Source: Cristatella mucedo
Lineage: Eukaryota > Bryozoa > Phylactolaemata > Cristatellidae
Reading direction: 5' to 3'
Assembly: GCA_009760855.2 (NCBI GenBank)
Contig: WPIO01000006.1
Coordinates: 11,761,501-11,825,500 of the forward strand
Length of the DNA stretch: 64,000 nucleotides
Numbering within the stretch: position 1 is the stretch's first letter; every line of letters begins with the position of its first letter. Below the pieces are notes generated by a model. That model saw nothing but the letters and a program-made list of their open reading frames with translations, made no database searches and was not told where the DNA came from. Made by a program: the position numbers and the translations under genes. Below are positions 50,380 through 62,961 of this stretch, piece by piece.

Positions 50380-53006
50380 CAGCAGATTCCGACGGCTTCA
50401 ACGACAAACGCAGCTAAGTGCCGTCAGCATAAAAGTGCGTTCATATACAACGGACCTGAATTACTTTTCGGAGAGGTTGAGTGTACATGGAGAACAGATA
50501 GGGACCGATTGGTAGACCGACCGACCCTTGAGGGTCTCCACAGAGGACTGGTCTGGCAGATGTGAACTGACCTCCACAAGTGACACAGATTGAGCAGAAT
50601 CGGGCTAGAAGGACTAATGCAGGCCAGCGCGTCGCCTGCCAGACGGATCGTTTTTCTCAATCGGTGATGTCGAAGGTAGCTGATAGACCTAGTAGTGCTC
50701 GGGCAGAGACATTGCTGTATTTATAGGGAGGTGAGCCGTTTCGGTGGAGTTCTGCCACTCGATCCACAGTTGAAATTTTTCTGAGGTTTCATTCATTTCA
50801 ACGTGCGTTACCAGCTTCTTAGCGACAATTTACTCAAGAATCTTTGACGTAATTGGAAAAAGGAAACTGGGCGACGGTTTGCTAGGACGCATGTCTCTAA
50901 TCCAGGCTTTCTAAGTATCTATCTAATTATGGCCGATTTGAAAAGCGTGGATGCAACTACTTTTTTCAAAGAAGCTATAGCAATCTCGCTTATGGTGGGC
51001 TAAGTTGGTCTGCCAGTGAAGACCACAGAGATGATGGTATAGGGTCTCCAGGAGACGAGCTCTCTTTACTAGACCTTATTGAGGTAGCCACATCGCATGC
51101 GGAAACCTCGGAAATATTTTTAATGAATTAAGATCAAAGGTGGTGACTCAGCAATTGCTTTAGTCGGTGGGGGCCTTATAGAGGTACGAATTTGATTGTG
51201 CTTCCTGGGCAGCAATAGCAAATCACCAAGAAAGAGATCGAGTTCTCTGAGGGCACTTTATCAAATGTATTATTATTATAATTGCAAACAATTTTTCATT
51301 AAATGAGGCTGTACACTTTTCAGCCGAGCGATACAAATCTGGGGAGTGAGACATTTCAGTACTGGCCAGCAAATTTTTTACTGTCTTGCGAATCTATTTT
51401 AGGTCTGACTGGCAGGACTTCAGTTTTCTAGTGAAATTAATAGCCTTGGCTTTATAAACTTACGGATGTAGAGTCTAAGGAAGTTTTTGAAATTGGCCAA
51501 ATCTTCATAGGAATCGGATTTCTTAAAATGCATTAAAACCTGCACCTAACACGACGCATTATTCTTTGTAAATTGAAAGGAACTTACAAGTCTCTTTACC
51601 AGGATAAGATGCACGGGTGCATGCTTTTCAAGAGCACTCTTGAGTGTTATGTTTACTGCATCAGTGAGGTAACAAGGCAGTCGGTTGATTCTGGGCGCAG
51701 ATCAAGAAGACCACCTTAAATACAGGCTTCTAAAAATTTTGCTTGCTCAATACCTTTTAAGTTACGTCGCTGGACAAACTCGAAATTACCTCAGCCGTAC
51801 GACGGAGCATGGACAGTAAACAGGATCGAAGTAGGTGAGCGGGCAGGCAGCAAGGTTAATGAGCCAGACATCCTTACTGATAATGAAATAAAAAAAAGTA
51901 CTTGCTGATTTAGCAGCCTCTTTTTTATTGCGACAGAAGAGTCCTTATTGCTATCATCACCGCTTGCAGCAGCGATAAAGAATCACTCACCAAAGGATGT
52001 GAAGTCTCAACCTCGGGACCAAAGTCACGAAAAGCAGCCGCCTTATCTAGCGTGCCATCATGGCTCGCCATCTAGAATATGGCCACCGATGTGAGTGGTA
52101 TGATTAACGTGTTTGACGAAGCCAAAATTCTGCACACTGTCGAAAAATAAGTGGACCTGGCTATGGCTAGAGTTGGGTTGTCAATGCGAACATTGAAGTC
52201 TCTTGCAATCAGTTTATGCCTGTCATGCACACGTATGTTAGCGAGGAAATCCGAAAACTCTCTTCAAATAAGTTCAGACAACCAGAAGCAGATTGGTATA
52301 TCACAACAGCGAAATGCACTATCTTTAATGTGGACCTGATTACAACTTATTCAGACGATGGCCCATGTGAAAAACTGCATGTCTTATAGCCTATAGATTC
52401 ACAAACATTAATAGTGACCCCGCCACCAACCTCGTCAGATCGCATAGACCGAAAGAAGGAGAACCTGGGTGGGGTGGTCTCAGATAAACAGCTACCGGAG
52501 CAGGACGTCATCGACGTTTCGGCGAGAAGAAATGTATTTAGCTTGTCCTGGACAGCCCAATCGCTGATAGTAGGCCCTCGTTTTTTGAGAGCGAGTTTTT
52601 AACAGGTTGAATTTGAGGCCCTACCCACTAACTGTGCGACGACGACTAAGTGGCTCGCATTCCAGTCGCCATGTAGCCAGAGGATGCCGCTTTGAATTTA
52701 AACTGGATATGACTAACTGTCACGTTTGATAGCCGAGCTGTTGATAGATGAACGCATGAGACAGGAAGGTTCTTACTGACCTGCCGAAGAAAACCTGCAG
52801 GTACGTATCGACTAATGGTGACATCGCACGTTGTCATAAGCAGATCTTGTTTGCGTAGCATATCTGAATGCAGCTCATGAACAGTCACAGCAAAGATAGC
52901 AGTGGAATACCTGAAGGTGTGGCTGAGAATTGAGCTAAAGATCCATGCAATGCTAGGAGTGGCCCAGGTCGATCTCTAGCACCGGCAAGAAGTGACCATG
53001 GATGCA
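50380..53006 (-). mobile_element. LINE B, RT start plus endonuclease, interrupted by a LINE A tail
   Basis: 50380-51193 matches the first half of RT (same wording as 35400-35830 and 36389-36450). 51290-53006 matches the linker and endonuclease (same as 36540-38100), including MTVHELHSDM and the APE start (near 52540-52560). Direction is 3'-to-5' on +, one element broken by the 51194-51289 insert. Its RT C-terminus and tail are missing. Confidence 0.75.
51194..51289 (+). mobile_element. LINE A tail-only insertion
   Basis: 96 bp: 'gattgtgcttcctgggcagcaa', 'agagatcgagttctctgagggcactttatcaaatgta', ATT repeat. Flanked by AATTT on both sides (51189-51193 and 51290-51294), a likely target-site duplication. 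Confidence 0.8.
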
Positions 53007-53210
53007 CAGATTAATTTATACGTAGTACCCCTATCTAAGCGAGCCAGAGTGCTAGCAATTTTATTTAGCCAAAAGTAGGCAGACTTGACTGAGGAGCTGA
53101 TGTGATCGTCAAAAGAGAGATCACTTTGGAACAGGGTGCCTAGTTGTCGTACAGATTCTACAGGACATATGCTGGCAGAGCCGGTTTTGAGCATTTGCCT
53201 TTCCAATTTC
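53007..53210 (-). mobile_element. LINE A fragment (RT thumb region)
   Basis: Antisense of SASICPVESVRQLGTLFQSD and LSFDDHISSSVKSAYF, matching the 180-300 segment of the first copy. It joins the start of the LINE B endonuclease region, in the wrong order for one element, so it is a separate fragment. Confidence 0.75.
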
Positions 53211-54331
53211 TGCTATACTATTATCGTTGCAAGTACACTTTGCAGCCGAAAGGCAAGCTTGTCCCCGGTTCTCTGAATGCGTTTAATTACTGTCACAAAA
53301 TTCACTTTTATGCGCACACGTATTGTTTTTAGCAGTTGCAGGGCTACGGTATAATTAGATTTACTCATCATTGCTGCATTTGAAAGCTTATGGAGCTGCT
53401 CAATAGTGAGGTGACAAACGTGATTGCACTGACGATCCGACATCCAATTGTTTGCATTAAAAGTATCAAGCACTTCTACCATAGAGGTGCAATGCTCGGC
53501 TGCCCATACGTTTATAGTTCATTAAATTTTGTCACATCGCTAAGCCACTGCAGCTTTTTGAATGTGTTCGACTGCTAGTGCGTTGCATATTATGATCTGT
53601 TATCTGAAGGATGAGCAAAATGAGATGAATGACAGCTAAAACTCAGCCTATTTGAGAGCCAGGTCTGATAAAGCGTATCTAAGCATCGATGAAGAAGCCA
53701 GTGAGTGGTGCATTTTTCAGCCCAACTTTTGGGCACCTATGACGCGATACTACGAAAGCACAGTAGATAGAAAGGCATCTACGCTCTTGTTCACCCAGCT
53801 AAAATAACTGTTTCCGGCTAACCTATGTATATATTAGTTTAACAACACTTAAATTCAATCAATCATGACCAGTTGAATAAGCTAACGAACCCTTCTTAGA
53901 GGATCAGGCCTTCTTTTTCAAAATCGTCCATGTGCTCCTATCACTGAGGCCCGTGTTCCGAAGAGGTGATGGGAATGAGCCATGAGTACATGCGATCCCA
54001 TCTATGAGACGCGGCTCTTCAAATCGGTGATGCTTGGTGCGATATTTCTCGTGCGATAGTCATCAGCTTTGCGCTTAAGTTTTCTCTATGATCAATATTT
54101 AAGTAAGAAAGCTTTAGTAGGAATATTGCTTCCTCAGCTTGCCATCGCATTCGATCTTTGTCTACTATTGAGGACTGTCAATATGCACGGCTGAAGAAAT
54201 TAGTATTCTGCTCAAGGGCAGAGCAAAACCAATGGACATGCAATAACCAATTGTATTATTGACACTGGCACTATAACCTCTGTATCCTAAAGAAAACAGA
54301 TGCTGAGCCTCTGTGTAATTTGAACAGCAAA
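53211..54331. other. No gene recognised
   Basis: AT-rich, short open frames only, no known repeat. Confidence 0.5.
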
Positions 54332-55507
54332 GAAACGTTATGGAGCGAGTGCCTGTCGAGCAAGCACCATAGATGTTAGCCTCGCCAGGTTGGCTGGTCA
54401 CTGCTCATTGGCTCAGCGGAATGGTACTCCTTCCTCCACAACAGAGCTGATGTAAAAGCGAAGCTGTCCTGCAAAGAGAACTCTCTGCTTGGTCGCACTG
54501 GCGCATGCCGAGCCGTGAAGTCTCTGCTCTAGCTCTTTCCCAGTGGAGGTAAAACCACAGCCTTCCTGTCCCGCTCTTCTCGATTGTTCGAGTCAGCCTT
54601 CATCGTTTCAACGCACTTCGCATCCAAAATAGCTCTCATGATGATTTTACGGTTCGAAAGACGTCAGTAGAATAATCTCAAGCTCTATCCTTCTGCAGAG
54701 CGACATTCACCATGGTGGTCGAGCAGTCCATTCGTTAGGGCCACACAACGACCATCGGCAGTTGACAGGGTTCGAAGATCTCACCCGTTTTTCCGCACTC
54801 CTCAAAAATGATAGTAACAAAAGGCAGCAATATGAAAAGGGGCCACGGAAGCGGTGGTGCTGTCGTCAATCAGTCGGCTAGCTAATGTCTTCAGGCATGC
54901 GAGCTACGTGGCAGAGCTCTAGCAGTCTAGAAGCAAGTCATTTTTCACAGATAATAAATGCTTTTTTGGTCACAGCGGACGGTGCAAGTTCTAGCGACAT
55001 TGCTGATCCCTCGTGCGTCACTGCAAACGTCACAAAGACGCTGGTGTAATGAGTGGTTCGGCCAGCGACGCCGTCTCAATGCCAATACTGCTGGAGGTGA
55101 GCACAGAGGTGGGTACACATGGCAAATGGAGCTACCTTCCTCAATGCTTGAGGTAATATGCATTGCCGTTACCCTGTGCAGTTCCTCAAGTTATGCAACT
55201 GCAAGAGAACATTCTACAAGCAGTTTAATTAGACAACCGTGCATATCAACGACCACTGTTGCTTCCAGCACTGCTTGTGCTGGCGAAACAAACGCTTCGA
55301 CAGTTGGAGTACCCGTCTGCGGGTCCAGAAATGCACTCCTCAACCAAGGCCTTGCTAAGGCACCCTTTCTAGAACGCATAACTGCCCTTGCAGGAACAGT
55401 CATATCCCTCCTGATGCATAGCAGAAAATATCAGATGCATAGCAGAAAATATCTTTATCTTTCCAGGACGGTAAAAGCACACTAGAGAGGCAATTCTATC
55501 GAAGGCG
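54332..55507 (+). repeat. Repeat R, copy 1 (near complete)
   Basis: About 1.18 kb. 54332-55360 is homologous to 62962-64000, and 55230-55507 to the R copy at 58999-60077. A 19-21 bp unit (agatgcatagcagaaaatatc) is doubled at about 55413-55454 here but single in copy 2. The matching part of copy 3 has a TATA-like gatatatagg. An ATGAGTGGTTCGGCCAGCGA start-like motif follows at 55047. It looks like the LTR plus leader of a retroelement, but this is inference. Confidence 0.65.
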
Positions 55508-57100
55508 TAGCGTACTATTGCTGTCCGCCGTCGAGCCAACGCCTCGCCTAGACCTCGCGTACGGATAGGCTTATCGCCTTCGACAATCGATCGAAGCCAC
55601 GAGTGCACAGTGGCCGAGTCAGTAAACAATTCGATCTTTCGCAGGCACCAGGCCAGGGCTAAGTTTAGGCCCTTTATGACAGCCTCTAGTTTGGCCAGAT
55701 TGATATGCGCTACGTCATCTGGCTTTCTAAGCCAAGAGGCGTCCTCGACAGTCTGCCCTCCAATTCGCAAGCAGGCGCCTATCGCTAAGCTGCTTGCGTC
55801 GCACCATACCTGTCCGCTGTGTGACGACGGTACACTCCACACTCCGGAAACTGGATCCTCTTTTATAATGCGTCGGCTGATTTCCTGTGCCATCCGAAGG
55901 ACGTCCTCCGTGACCTCGGCATCCCAAGACAGGTCTTTTGAGGCTCTCTTTAGGTAGCCGCAGGCTGGTCGAAGCCATCCGGCAACCAGAAAATGGCCCG
56001 TTAATTGTCCACTCCACGAGAAAAGCTGCGTGCGAGTCGCGCACTGAGGTAGCGGTTCAACATCATTATCTCTGCCCCACATAAGCTTTCCATCATGGTC
56101 AGTGACGCCAAGCCCTAGTACGCGGCCTCCGACTAACTTTTCCGGGGGCTTGGCTTCGAGCCCGAACTGTCGTAGGGGAGAGATAACACGCTCATTCGTG
56201 ACAATGTCATTGCTGGCGATTATATCGTCTACGTATGAGTCAGTGCCTTCGCGCACCTGCGGGTCCATAGAAAACACCTTATTTAACACGGCGGTCATTA
56301 TCTTAGGCGCTACATTTAATCCGAAGCCTAGCCGAGTAAGGCAGTACCGCCTCCCCTGGTAGGCGACAACCTGGTATCTCCACAGGGAAGGGTCGACATG
56401 AAGCTGTAAATACGCTTTGCGAAGGTCGATAATGCTAACGTTACTTCCCATGCGGCGCCATGCCCGAAGTTTCTCGCTGCAAACGTCACCGTTGGCAGTG
56501 TGGCTGGAAGCGTATTGGTTCAGCTCGCGGTCGTCTAAGACGGACCGCACTTTGTCTTTATGACTCTGGAACACTGCCATTGGCGGCACGAGGCCTTCAC
56601 ACTCCCCTTCGTAGGGCTTCAGCCAGCCGAGTTGGATCCACTCTTGAATCTCCTTGTCGTAGTCGGCCTGCAAGTCGGTGGGCACGCGGTAAGCCTCGAC
56701 GCGGTTTACCAAGGTGGGAGAAGTCACGCCGTTGGCCCAATGCCACTTAAAGACCCATTTTCCGTCACGGTACACCGCCGAAAAGTCTCTGTCGGAAACA
56801 CTGACGTCGGTTGACAGTGCCCCGATTGCACTGTCCTGCCCATTGAAGGTTACTACACCGCCTTCAGGGCCTATCACCACGCCTCCCAGCTGTCGCACAG
56901 CATCCATGCCAAGGAGCATATCATACCCCGGTACGATCTCGGATACGAGGCAGTCCAGCTCTATTGCGATGCCCTGCACAGAGCATGTCATGCGGCACGC
57001 CGACCGGCAACGAGCGACTGCTCCGTTGAACGTAATTACTGGCTCGTTACCCAATAAGACTTCGCTGAGGTGGCACGCAGTACCGAAGGTTTAGTCACGA
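55505..57100 (-). mobile_element. Gypsy-like element 2: protease end, reverse transcriptase and RNase H
   Basis: One long open frame on the minus strand (start within 57054) encodes the end of a retroviral-type protease (GYDMLLGMDAVRQLGG), a linker, RT with its catalytic YVDDI (about 56190) and LGFGLNVAPKIM, LFSWSGQLTGHF, and RNase H with three acidic positions (WCDAS, LEAV, LFTDSA). The frame then runs into repeat R near 55505, where the protein ceases to resemble anything. No integrase follows. The frame is intact over more than 500 codons, unusual in this window, so the copy is young. Gag lies upstream in broken frames. Confidence 0.85.
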
Positions 57101-57937
57101 TTGACCGAGAGCAGCCAGTATCAAGGAGCGCCTTCATAATGCGACCACCGTTGAGAACATTTATTGTTGGCAGTCGAGTTGACAAGCAGCGGAATGCGCC
57201 GGCGCTATAACATGCGCTTCCCCTTACTCGTTTTTTTGGCTGTGCATCGGTGCGACGCTCCGGACATATTGCTGCTAGGTGCGAGTCATCGCCGCATACA
57301 AAACACAGCCTTCGCTGTCTTTGCAACGAACGGCAGTCGCGACTTATGCGCCCTTCCTATTGCAGAAGAAACAAAAACGCTTCTGTGGAGTCGGGCGAGA
57401 GCCTCTAGCTCCTAGTGCCTCAGAAGTGGCCGCGTAGCTCGGCTCCTGGTAACTCATAAGCGCTCGAGCCTTCTCAACGACCTCAGACATCGCCATCTTG
57501 TCGAGCGCACACGCCACGCGTAGCTGCTTTCGGATGTCCTCTGGAAGCCCGGTGACGAGAGCGCATTTTACCAAGTCATCCTTCGCAGCCGCACTCACCA
57601 ATCCGGCCATCCGGGCCAAAATCGATGCACATACGTCCACTGGTTCCCCAGCTTGAAGCCGCCGTGTCGTGAGCTCCTCATAAGCTTTAAATTTATCCGT
57701 CGAAAATGCAGCCAGAAGAGCCTCTTTTACGATGGTATAGTCTTTCTTCGCCTGTCAATCGATGCTTTGGTACACGGCGAACGCTCCACTGGCTAGAAAA
57801 AGGGGCAGGAGTTTGTGGCGGTCGGCAGCGACAATACCTTGAATCTCTGCCACCAGATCAAACTTTTCAACCCAGCCCGCAAAGTCTCCTCTGCTATCGA
57901 ATTGAGTGACGATGTGGCTGAACTTTACGTTCTCCAT
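57101..57937 (-). mobile_element. Gypsy-like element 2: gag, zinc knuckle, protease active site
   Basis: On minus from ATG at 57937: MENVKFSHIVTQFDSRGDF and WVEKFDLVAEIQGI (gag), an in-frame stop near 57755, more gag (VKCALVTGLPEDIRKQL), a CFFC zinc-knuckle start, a frameshift near 57330, a knuckle CFVCGDDSHLAAICPE and the protease site LLDTGCSRSIV (about 57130). Another frame change near 57070 separates it from RT. Three lesions in about 850 bp make it inactive. Confidence 0.82.
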
Positions 57938-58149
57938 TACGGCCGAAGTAGCTTGTAGTCTGAATTATCGTCGCACGCCGCACAGCACGCTAGCCGATGA
58001 GGAAAACCATCAGTTTATTTCATCTACACACTCCGGCGGCGGAAGCGCTATTGCTCGCAGCAGACGTTCGCCAGCTTCCGTCGTCTGCGGTACCGGAACG
58101 CTGCGCTCTCAGAAGACAGCCTCTAAAGCTAGCCATCACATCCGATCCC
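57938..58149. other. Possible leader of Gypsy-like element 2
   Basis: GC-rich stretch between the gag start and a LINE B insertion. No primer-binding site was identified. Confidence 0.35.
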
Positions 58150-58868
58150 TATCCGAGATTATAAGCTGTCTCCCACAGTGGCTTGTAAAAAATTTAACTA
58201 GCTCTTTAGTTCTGTCTCGGCTTGATTATTGTAATTCCCTTTTGGCTGGGCTACCAAAGAAAGCTATTACAGCGGACTATGAATATGGCTGCAAGGCTGG
58301 TCTTCAAGTCCCAGCGGTTTGAGCACGTGTCACCTTTGCTGAAAGAGCTAGGATGATCGCCGGTTGAGCAAAGGATACAGAGCAAAGTTCTTACGCTGAC
58401 CCACAAGGCCCGCCACGGCTTGGCTCCTTCGTACCTAGCTGAACTGCTGCATCAGTTTCAGCCTGTTCGCGCCCTCAGATCCTGTGTGGACAATAAATTA
58501 GCTGTCCCATTCCTCCGCTTAAAGACAGTTGGCGACAGAAGCTTTAGCTCTGCAGGTCATAGACTGTGGAACTCGCTTCCACAATTCTTATGCAACGACA
58601 TCTACTCTCCAACTACCGACTATGGCACATCTTTTTCAGCGGTCCTGAACTGCTACTGCTATGCTACTCACTACCTCAACTGCTCTCCTAACTCTGCAAT
58701 GCTTCCCACTTTCTCTTTGTTGCGTGAGACGAAGTCTGTTGGCTACCGAATGCGTGCCGAAAGCCGCTTGGGCTGTGAGTGCGCTACACAAAACTCTCCT
58801 GCGTAACACCCACATGGTCCTAATGACTTTGTGGAGTTACTGACGGAGATACATTGCATTATATTTGT
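58150..58868 (+). mobile_element. LINE B, 3' part, best copy
   Basis: Includes LSRLDYCNSLLAGLPK, then after a frameshift APSYLAELLHQFQPVRALRS, DNKLAVPFLRLKTVGDRSFS and HRLWNSLPQFL, the UTR motif 'gagacgaagtctgttggctaccgaatgcg' and the end 'gtggagttactgacggagatacattgcatta'. Opposite strand to the surrounding Gypsy element. Confidence 0.88.
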
Positions 58869-58998
58869 CGGCGCCGTTGCCAACGCCTAGCTGCGCTCCG
58901 ATTGGCTAGCCGGTGGTCGCGAGGGCCACCCAGCCCAGTACTGGCAGATAGCAGCATTTAGGTGCTGTCACAGACTGCGGTATGCATAAACAAAACCA

Positions 58999-60077
58999 CA
59001 AATTAGACAACCGTGCATATCAACGACCACTGTCGCTTCTACCACTGCTTGTGCCGGCGAAACAGACGCTTCAACGGTTGGAGTACCCGTCTGCTGGTCC
59101 AGAAATAATAATAATAATAATAATATTGCACTTGATAAAGCGCCCTCAGAGAACTTAATCTCTTTCTAGGCGCTTTACATTTGCTGCAAAGTGATACGCA
59201 ATAGAATAGTAAGTAAAATCATGCTTGAAAAACAAACAAAATGAATAACATGGTTAGGGGTTACATGCACTGGGTCAGCATGCAAATGTGGTTAGTGGCA
59301 GCATGAACAGTGTCAGCACACATAAGCACATCGAGGACGAATCACAAGGACCCACTAAATGCTGTCCTAAATAGGAATGTTTTTAAGTTTCTTTTAAATG
59401 TGGTCAGGTCAGGGGATGTTCTGATGCAGGTCGGGAGGGAGTTCCAGGCTGTGGGAGCATACGAGCTAAATGCACGGTCTCCAATGGATTTAAGGTTTGT
59501 ACGAGGTATTTCTAGACTGTTGGATTCCGAAAAGCGAGTGGTACGATGCTTTGCCTGATGGGGTAGTATCTCTGAAAGATAGGCTGGAGCCATAGAATGA
59601 AGAGACCTAAAAGTGAGCGACAAAACCTTGAAGTCAATCCGTTGCTTGACTGGTAACCAGTGCAGGTCGGCGAGAAGTGGAGTAATGTGGCAACTGCGAC
59701 GCTCACGGCAGACAAGCCTAGCTGCAGAGTTTTGCACCAGCTGCAATCGCCTGATCGCACATGCTGGTAGGCCAGTAAGCAGTGAGTTGCAGAAGTCGAG
59801 ACGAGATGTCACGAATGCATGGACCAACTTGGACGTGGTATCCTTATCTAAACAAGCCCTAATTTTAGCAATGTTATGAAGCTGAAAATAGGCTGATTTG
59901 ACTGTGGAGCTGATGTGGTACACTCCTCAACCAAGGCCTTGCTAAGGCACCCTTTGTTGAACGCATAACTGCCCTTGCAGGAACAGTCATATTCCTCCTG
60001 AGATGCATAGCAGAAAATATCTTTATCTTTCCAGGACGGTAAAAGCACACTAGAGAGGCTATTCTATCGAAGGCGTG
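58999..60077 (+). repeat. Repeat R, copy 2, split by a LINE A insertion
   Basis: 58999-59104 and 59921-60077 together match 55230-55507 of copy 1 at high identity. The left 900 bp of R is absent. The LINE A at 59105-59920 sits inside it. Confidence 0.8.
59105..59920 (-). mobile_element. LINE A, youngest copy (open reading frame)
   Basis: From the AAT repeat at 59105 to the DDHISS box at 59920. The C-terminal frame is uninterrupted for over 190 codons (59342-59920): VTSRLDFCNSLLTGLPA, LADLHWLPVKQRIDFK, RAFSSYAPTAWNSLPT and LKTFLFRTAFSGSL then the natural stop. Hairpin and UTR are intact, so it serves as a reference for the family. Confidence 0.92.
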
Positions 60078-62961
60078 GTTGGTCGCTTGAGCTGCATTAC
60101 CTTAAATCCAATGATTTGCGTAGTCCTCGACTCGTGGGATACTCAGCGGTTCTATCACTTGTCAGGATCCTTCGGCGATAATATTCTGGTAGTATTGTGC
60201 ATCAATGATTCGTGCGTACTTTGGCTGAGTGGCTCACCCTTGGACCAGTGCTACTATCTAGATGCGCCTTGGTGTCCCACGATGTCTCTCAGAGCATTTG
60301 AACCTAATGAAGCAGTGCTTCAGGTCGGGCACTGCCGGCATCCCATCCCCGTTGCAACTGTTACATTTTTCAGCCTTAGGGCACAATCGTGCAACTCAGT
60401 GTGACTACTAACAGTGAGCCATAGATAAATGGCCACGTACGCCTAGCTACCGATGAACTGTCGTTTAACAAATTCCTCGCCCGCCTGCATAATAATGTGT
60501 AGCCAGGCTAACGAAGGCAACAGAAGAATGACTGTACTGGCGATGACAAGGCTGCGACTGGTTGGCGAGCAATAAGTAATAACAAAGGCAGTGCGTATGA
60601 CATCAGTGTGGCCTATTAATCAAAACAGTGACGATGTGATTCATAATAACGAGATCCTCTTTATAGAAATGGTTGCTTTCTCCTTCTCAGCCTCTTCAGC
60701 CATAGACTTGAAAGCAGAAACTTGACTTACAATCAATTTTTTGGCGCTCGATTTGGAAAAATGACGCTGCTGAATTCATGTATGCGATTTATTCATCGCT
60801 TTACCTTTCATAAAAACAAAATTTTGCTGAATCACCTAATCACCTGATACGCCTAAAAAAAGACCGTGGACTTCTGCTCTCTGTGGCTTGACATCGTTTT
60901 GACCCATGACCTATGCGGCTCAAAGTTATCTCGAGTTCTTGCAATTAATTTCTAAGAATTTATTCCTACATCTATCTACACGAAATCCTTCAGCTGCTTC
61001 AGACACTCCAGCAATCGGATATGCTAGGTTTTTAGAGGGCGCTGGGTGCCTATCAGGCCCAGGCCTGCTTTCTCGATCAGCAGGGTTTTTAACTGGATGT
61101 GACGAAGGGGGCCGGGTAACAAATAAATCCACTTGACTTTAAGCATAAGCTTCTTCAGGGTCTGACTCGAAGGAGCCCAAAGTCCGCTTTGAGTGCTACA
61201 ATATACTGCTAATGGCGGCAATGTAATTTGGTGCCAGGAGTAGCGTCTTTCCACGAGCAGGAAAACCTCTCTGCTCGTAGCTACTTGTTGTTTGGTTCAC
61301 GCAGGCAGAGAGAACGCCTGCCGATGACCACCACCACCGCCACCACCAGTTTAATTAATGTACGACGAACGGAGCGGTTGAAAGCACGACTCAATTTGCC
61401 CAGTCTCTCCCACTCGAGTCCCCTCTCCTCTACTACCACTGTGCACTGACCGAATCGGATGATTAATGCGAGGCGAACCGCGGCTGTGCACCGGCCGACC
61501 CTGATGGTAAATTCATCACCTGTTCACCAGTGGGTTACCGGCCTGTGTCATAGCCAATACAGAGGCGGACCACAGCTGTGCACCGGCACCTCTCGACGAT
61601 GCTCCCAACAGCTGTTCACCAGCAGCTTAGCAGAGGAACAGTACAGGCCTGCTGCATACAATCAAACTACACTACTGGCTGTTTCCGAGGAAAAAATAAC
61701 AAGCATTAGACTGTCTGAAGTGACAAGCAACAATAAGGATTTCTTACCACGAGTATTGCTATGGTAAGAATACCTCGTGGCGACTGAGTACTAAGGCAAA
61801 TATCCACACCACATTCTATGTAGATTGGACTCATTTGGAGCGAAGCAGGTCTGGTCTCGGCTTTCTTGATAATCAGGACGGGAAAATACCCGCATGACAT
61901 CGCGCTTTCGCTGAGGGCAGGCCCCAGGAGTATGTCAGCATGTGGACCTTTGTCTTTTTTATATGGGTCAGTGATTGTGGCACAGACAGTCATGACCCTA
62001 TCGAGATACTAGCCTAACAGCAAGATAAGACCGCTTGTATTAACCAAACGCATAGACCTATCTATGTCTAGTCTCATGAAATAGTACATGTCAAATCATT
62101 GTGAAACAATTTTTAGACGGTAACTCAAGACTATTAACGGTCGATTTTTACGGTCCTAAAGGCACCATCTAAAGGGAATTTGATTGGTTTTGTGTAGTTC
62201 AGGTGATTGCTACCGGTGCAGAATTACTTAATCCTCGAAGTCAGTGACCAGCTCGGGTGTATGAAATGCTTCAGTTGAGCATGAAGCGAGTCTGCAGTTC
62301 CACCCCTCGCCAACGACCCAATAGGGTCAAGAAGTATTGGTGCCCTTGCCGTTTCAGCATATTTTTTTACTTAACTTCTAAACGTAATCGGCTGATTTAC
62401 TTAAATTGGTAACCATGACGCATTAGGCTCGGGGGTTCAACCGCCAGCGACTCAGCTCGTTGTAGACGAACTTGCTGGGGAGGCGGTTCCTTCGTCTTAG
62501 ATAGGTGAATTTTGTTAGACTTTTTGCAAGCGGTCACGCATAGCAAGAGATAGAATTGACAATACGGCAGGCAGTGTGCGTACGAACGCAGGGAGAAATG
62601 CGAGAGCTCGAGACCATCATAGCCAATCCTAGCCGACCCGGAGAATCTCAAACTATTGTATTAGGTCCACTGTTCTCCGTCGTCGCCTTTCCCAGACGTG
62701 GTAGGCTCACAGAATACAGCGGACCCACCCCTTTCTTCCCACGAGAAGCAGACTGAGCACCAGTCGGATTCTGAGAGGACAGCAAAGCACGTGACAAGCA
62801 CAATAGACAGCTCAGACTGGCAATCAAGCAAGCGAAAAGGAAAAAAAAGCATGCATTGTAAAAAAAAGCATAAGAAATCATAGATTGGGGACATTTTTTC
62901 TGAAGCTAGCGACCGATAACTTGTAAATGGATGCTGACCGCTTACATAACGTCCGCAGGGA
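60078..62961. other. No gene recognised
   Basis: Short open frames only. A CCACCACCG-type short repeat at about 61327-61348, repeated 'tgtgcaccggc' near 61485 and 61577, and a hairpin at 61741-61770 (9-base arms TTCTTACCA / TGGTAAGAA). No domain or known element identified. Confidence 0.5.

Noticed and set aside
54958-55485. 175-codon open frame on + in repeat R
   Set aside because: Not preserved in the other R copies (different frames and stops) and without a recognisable domain.
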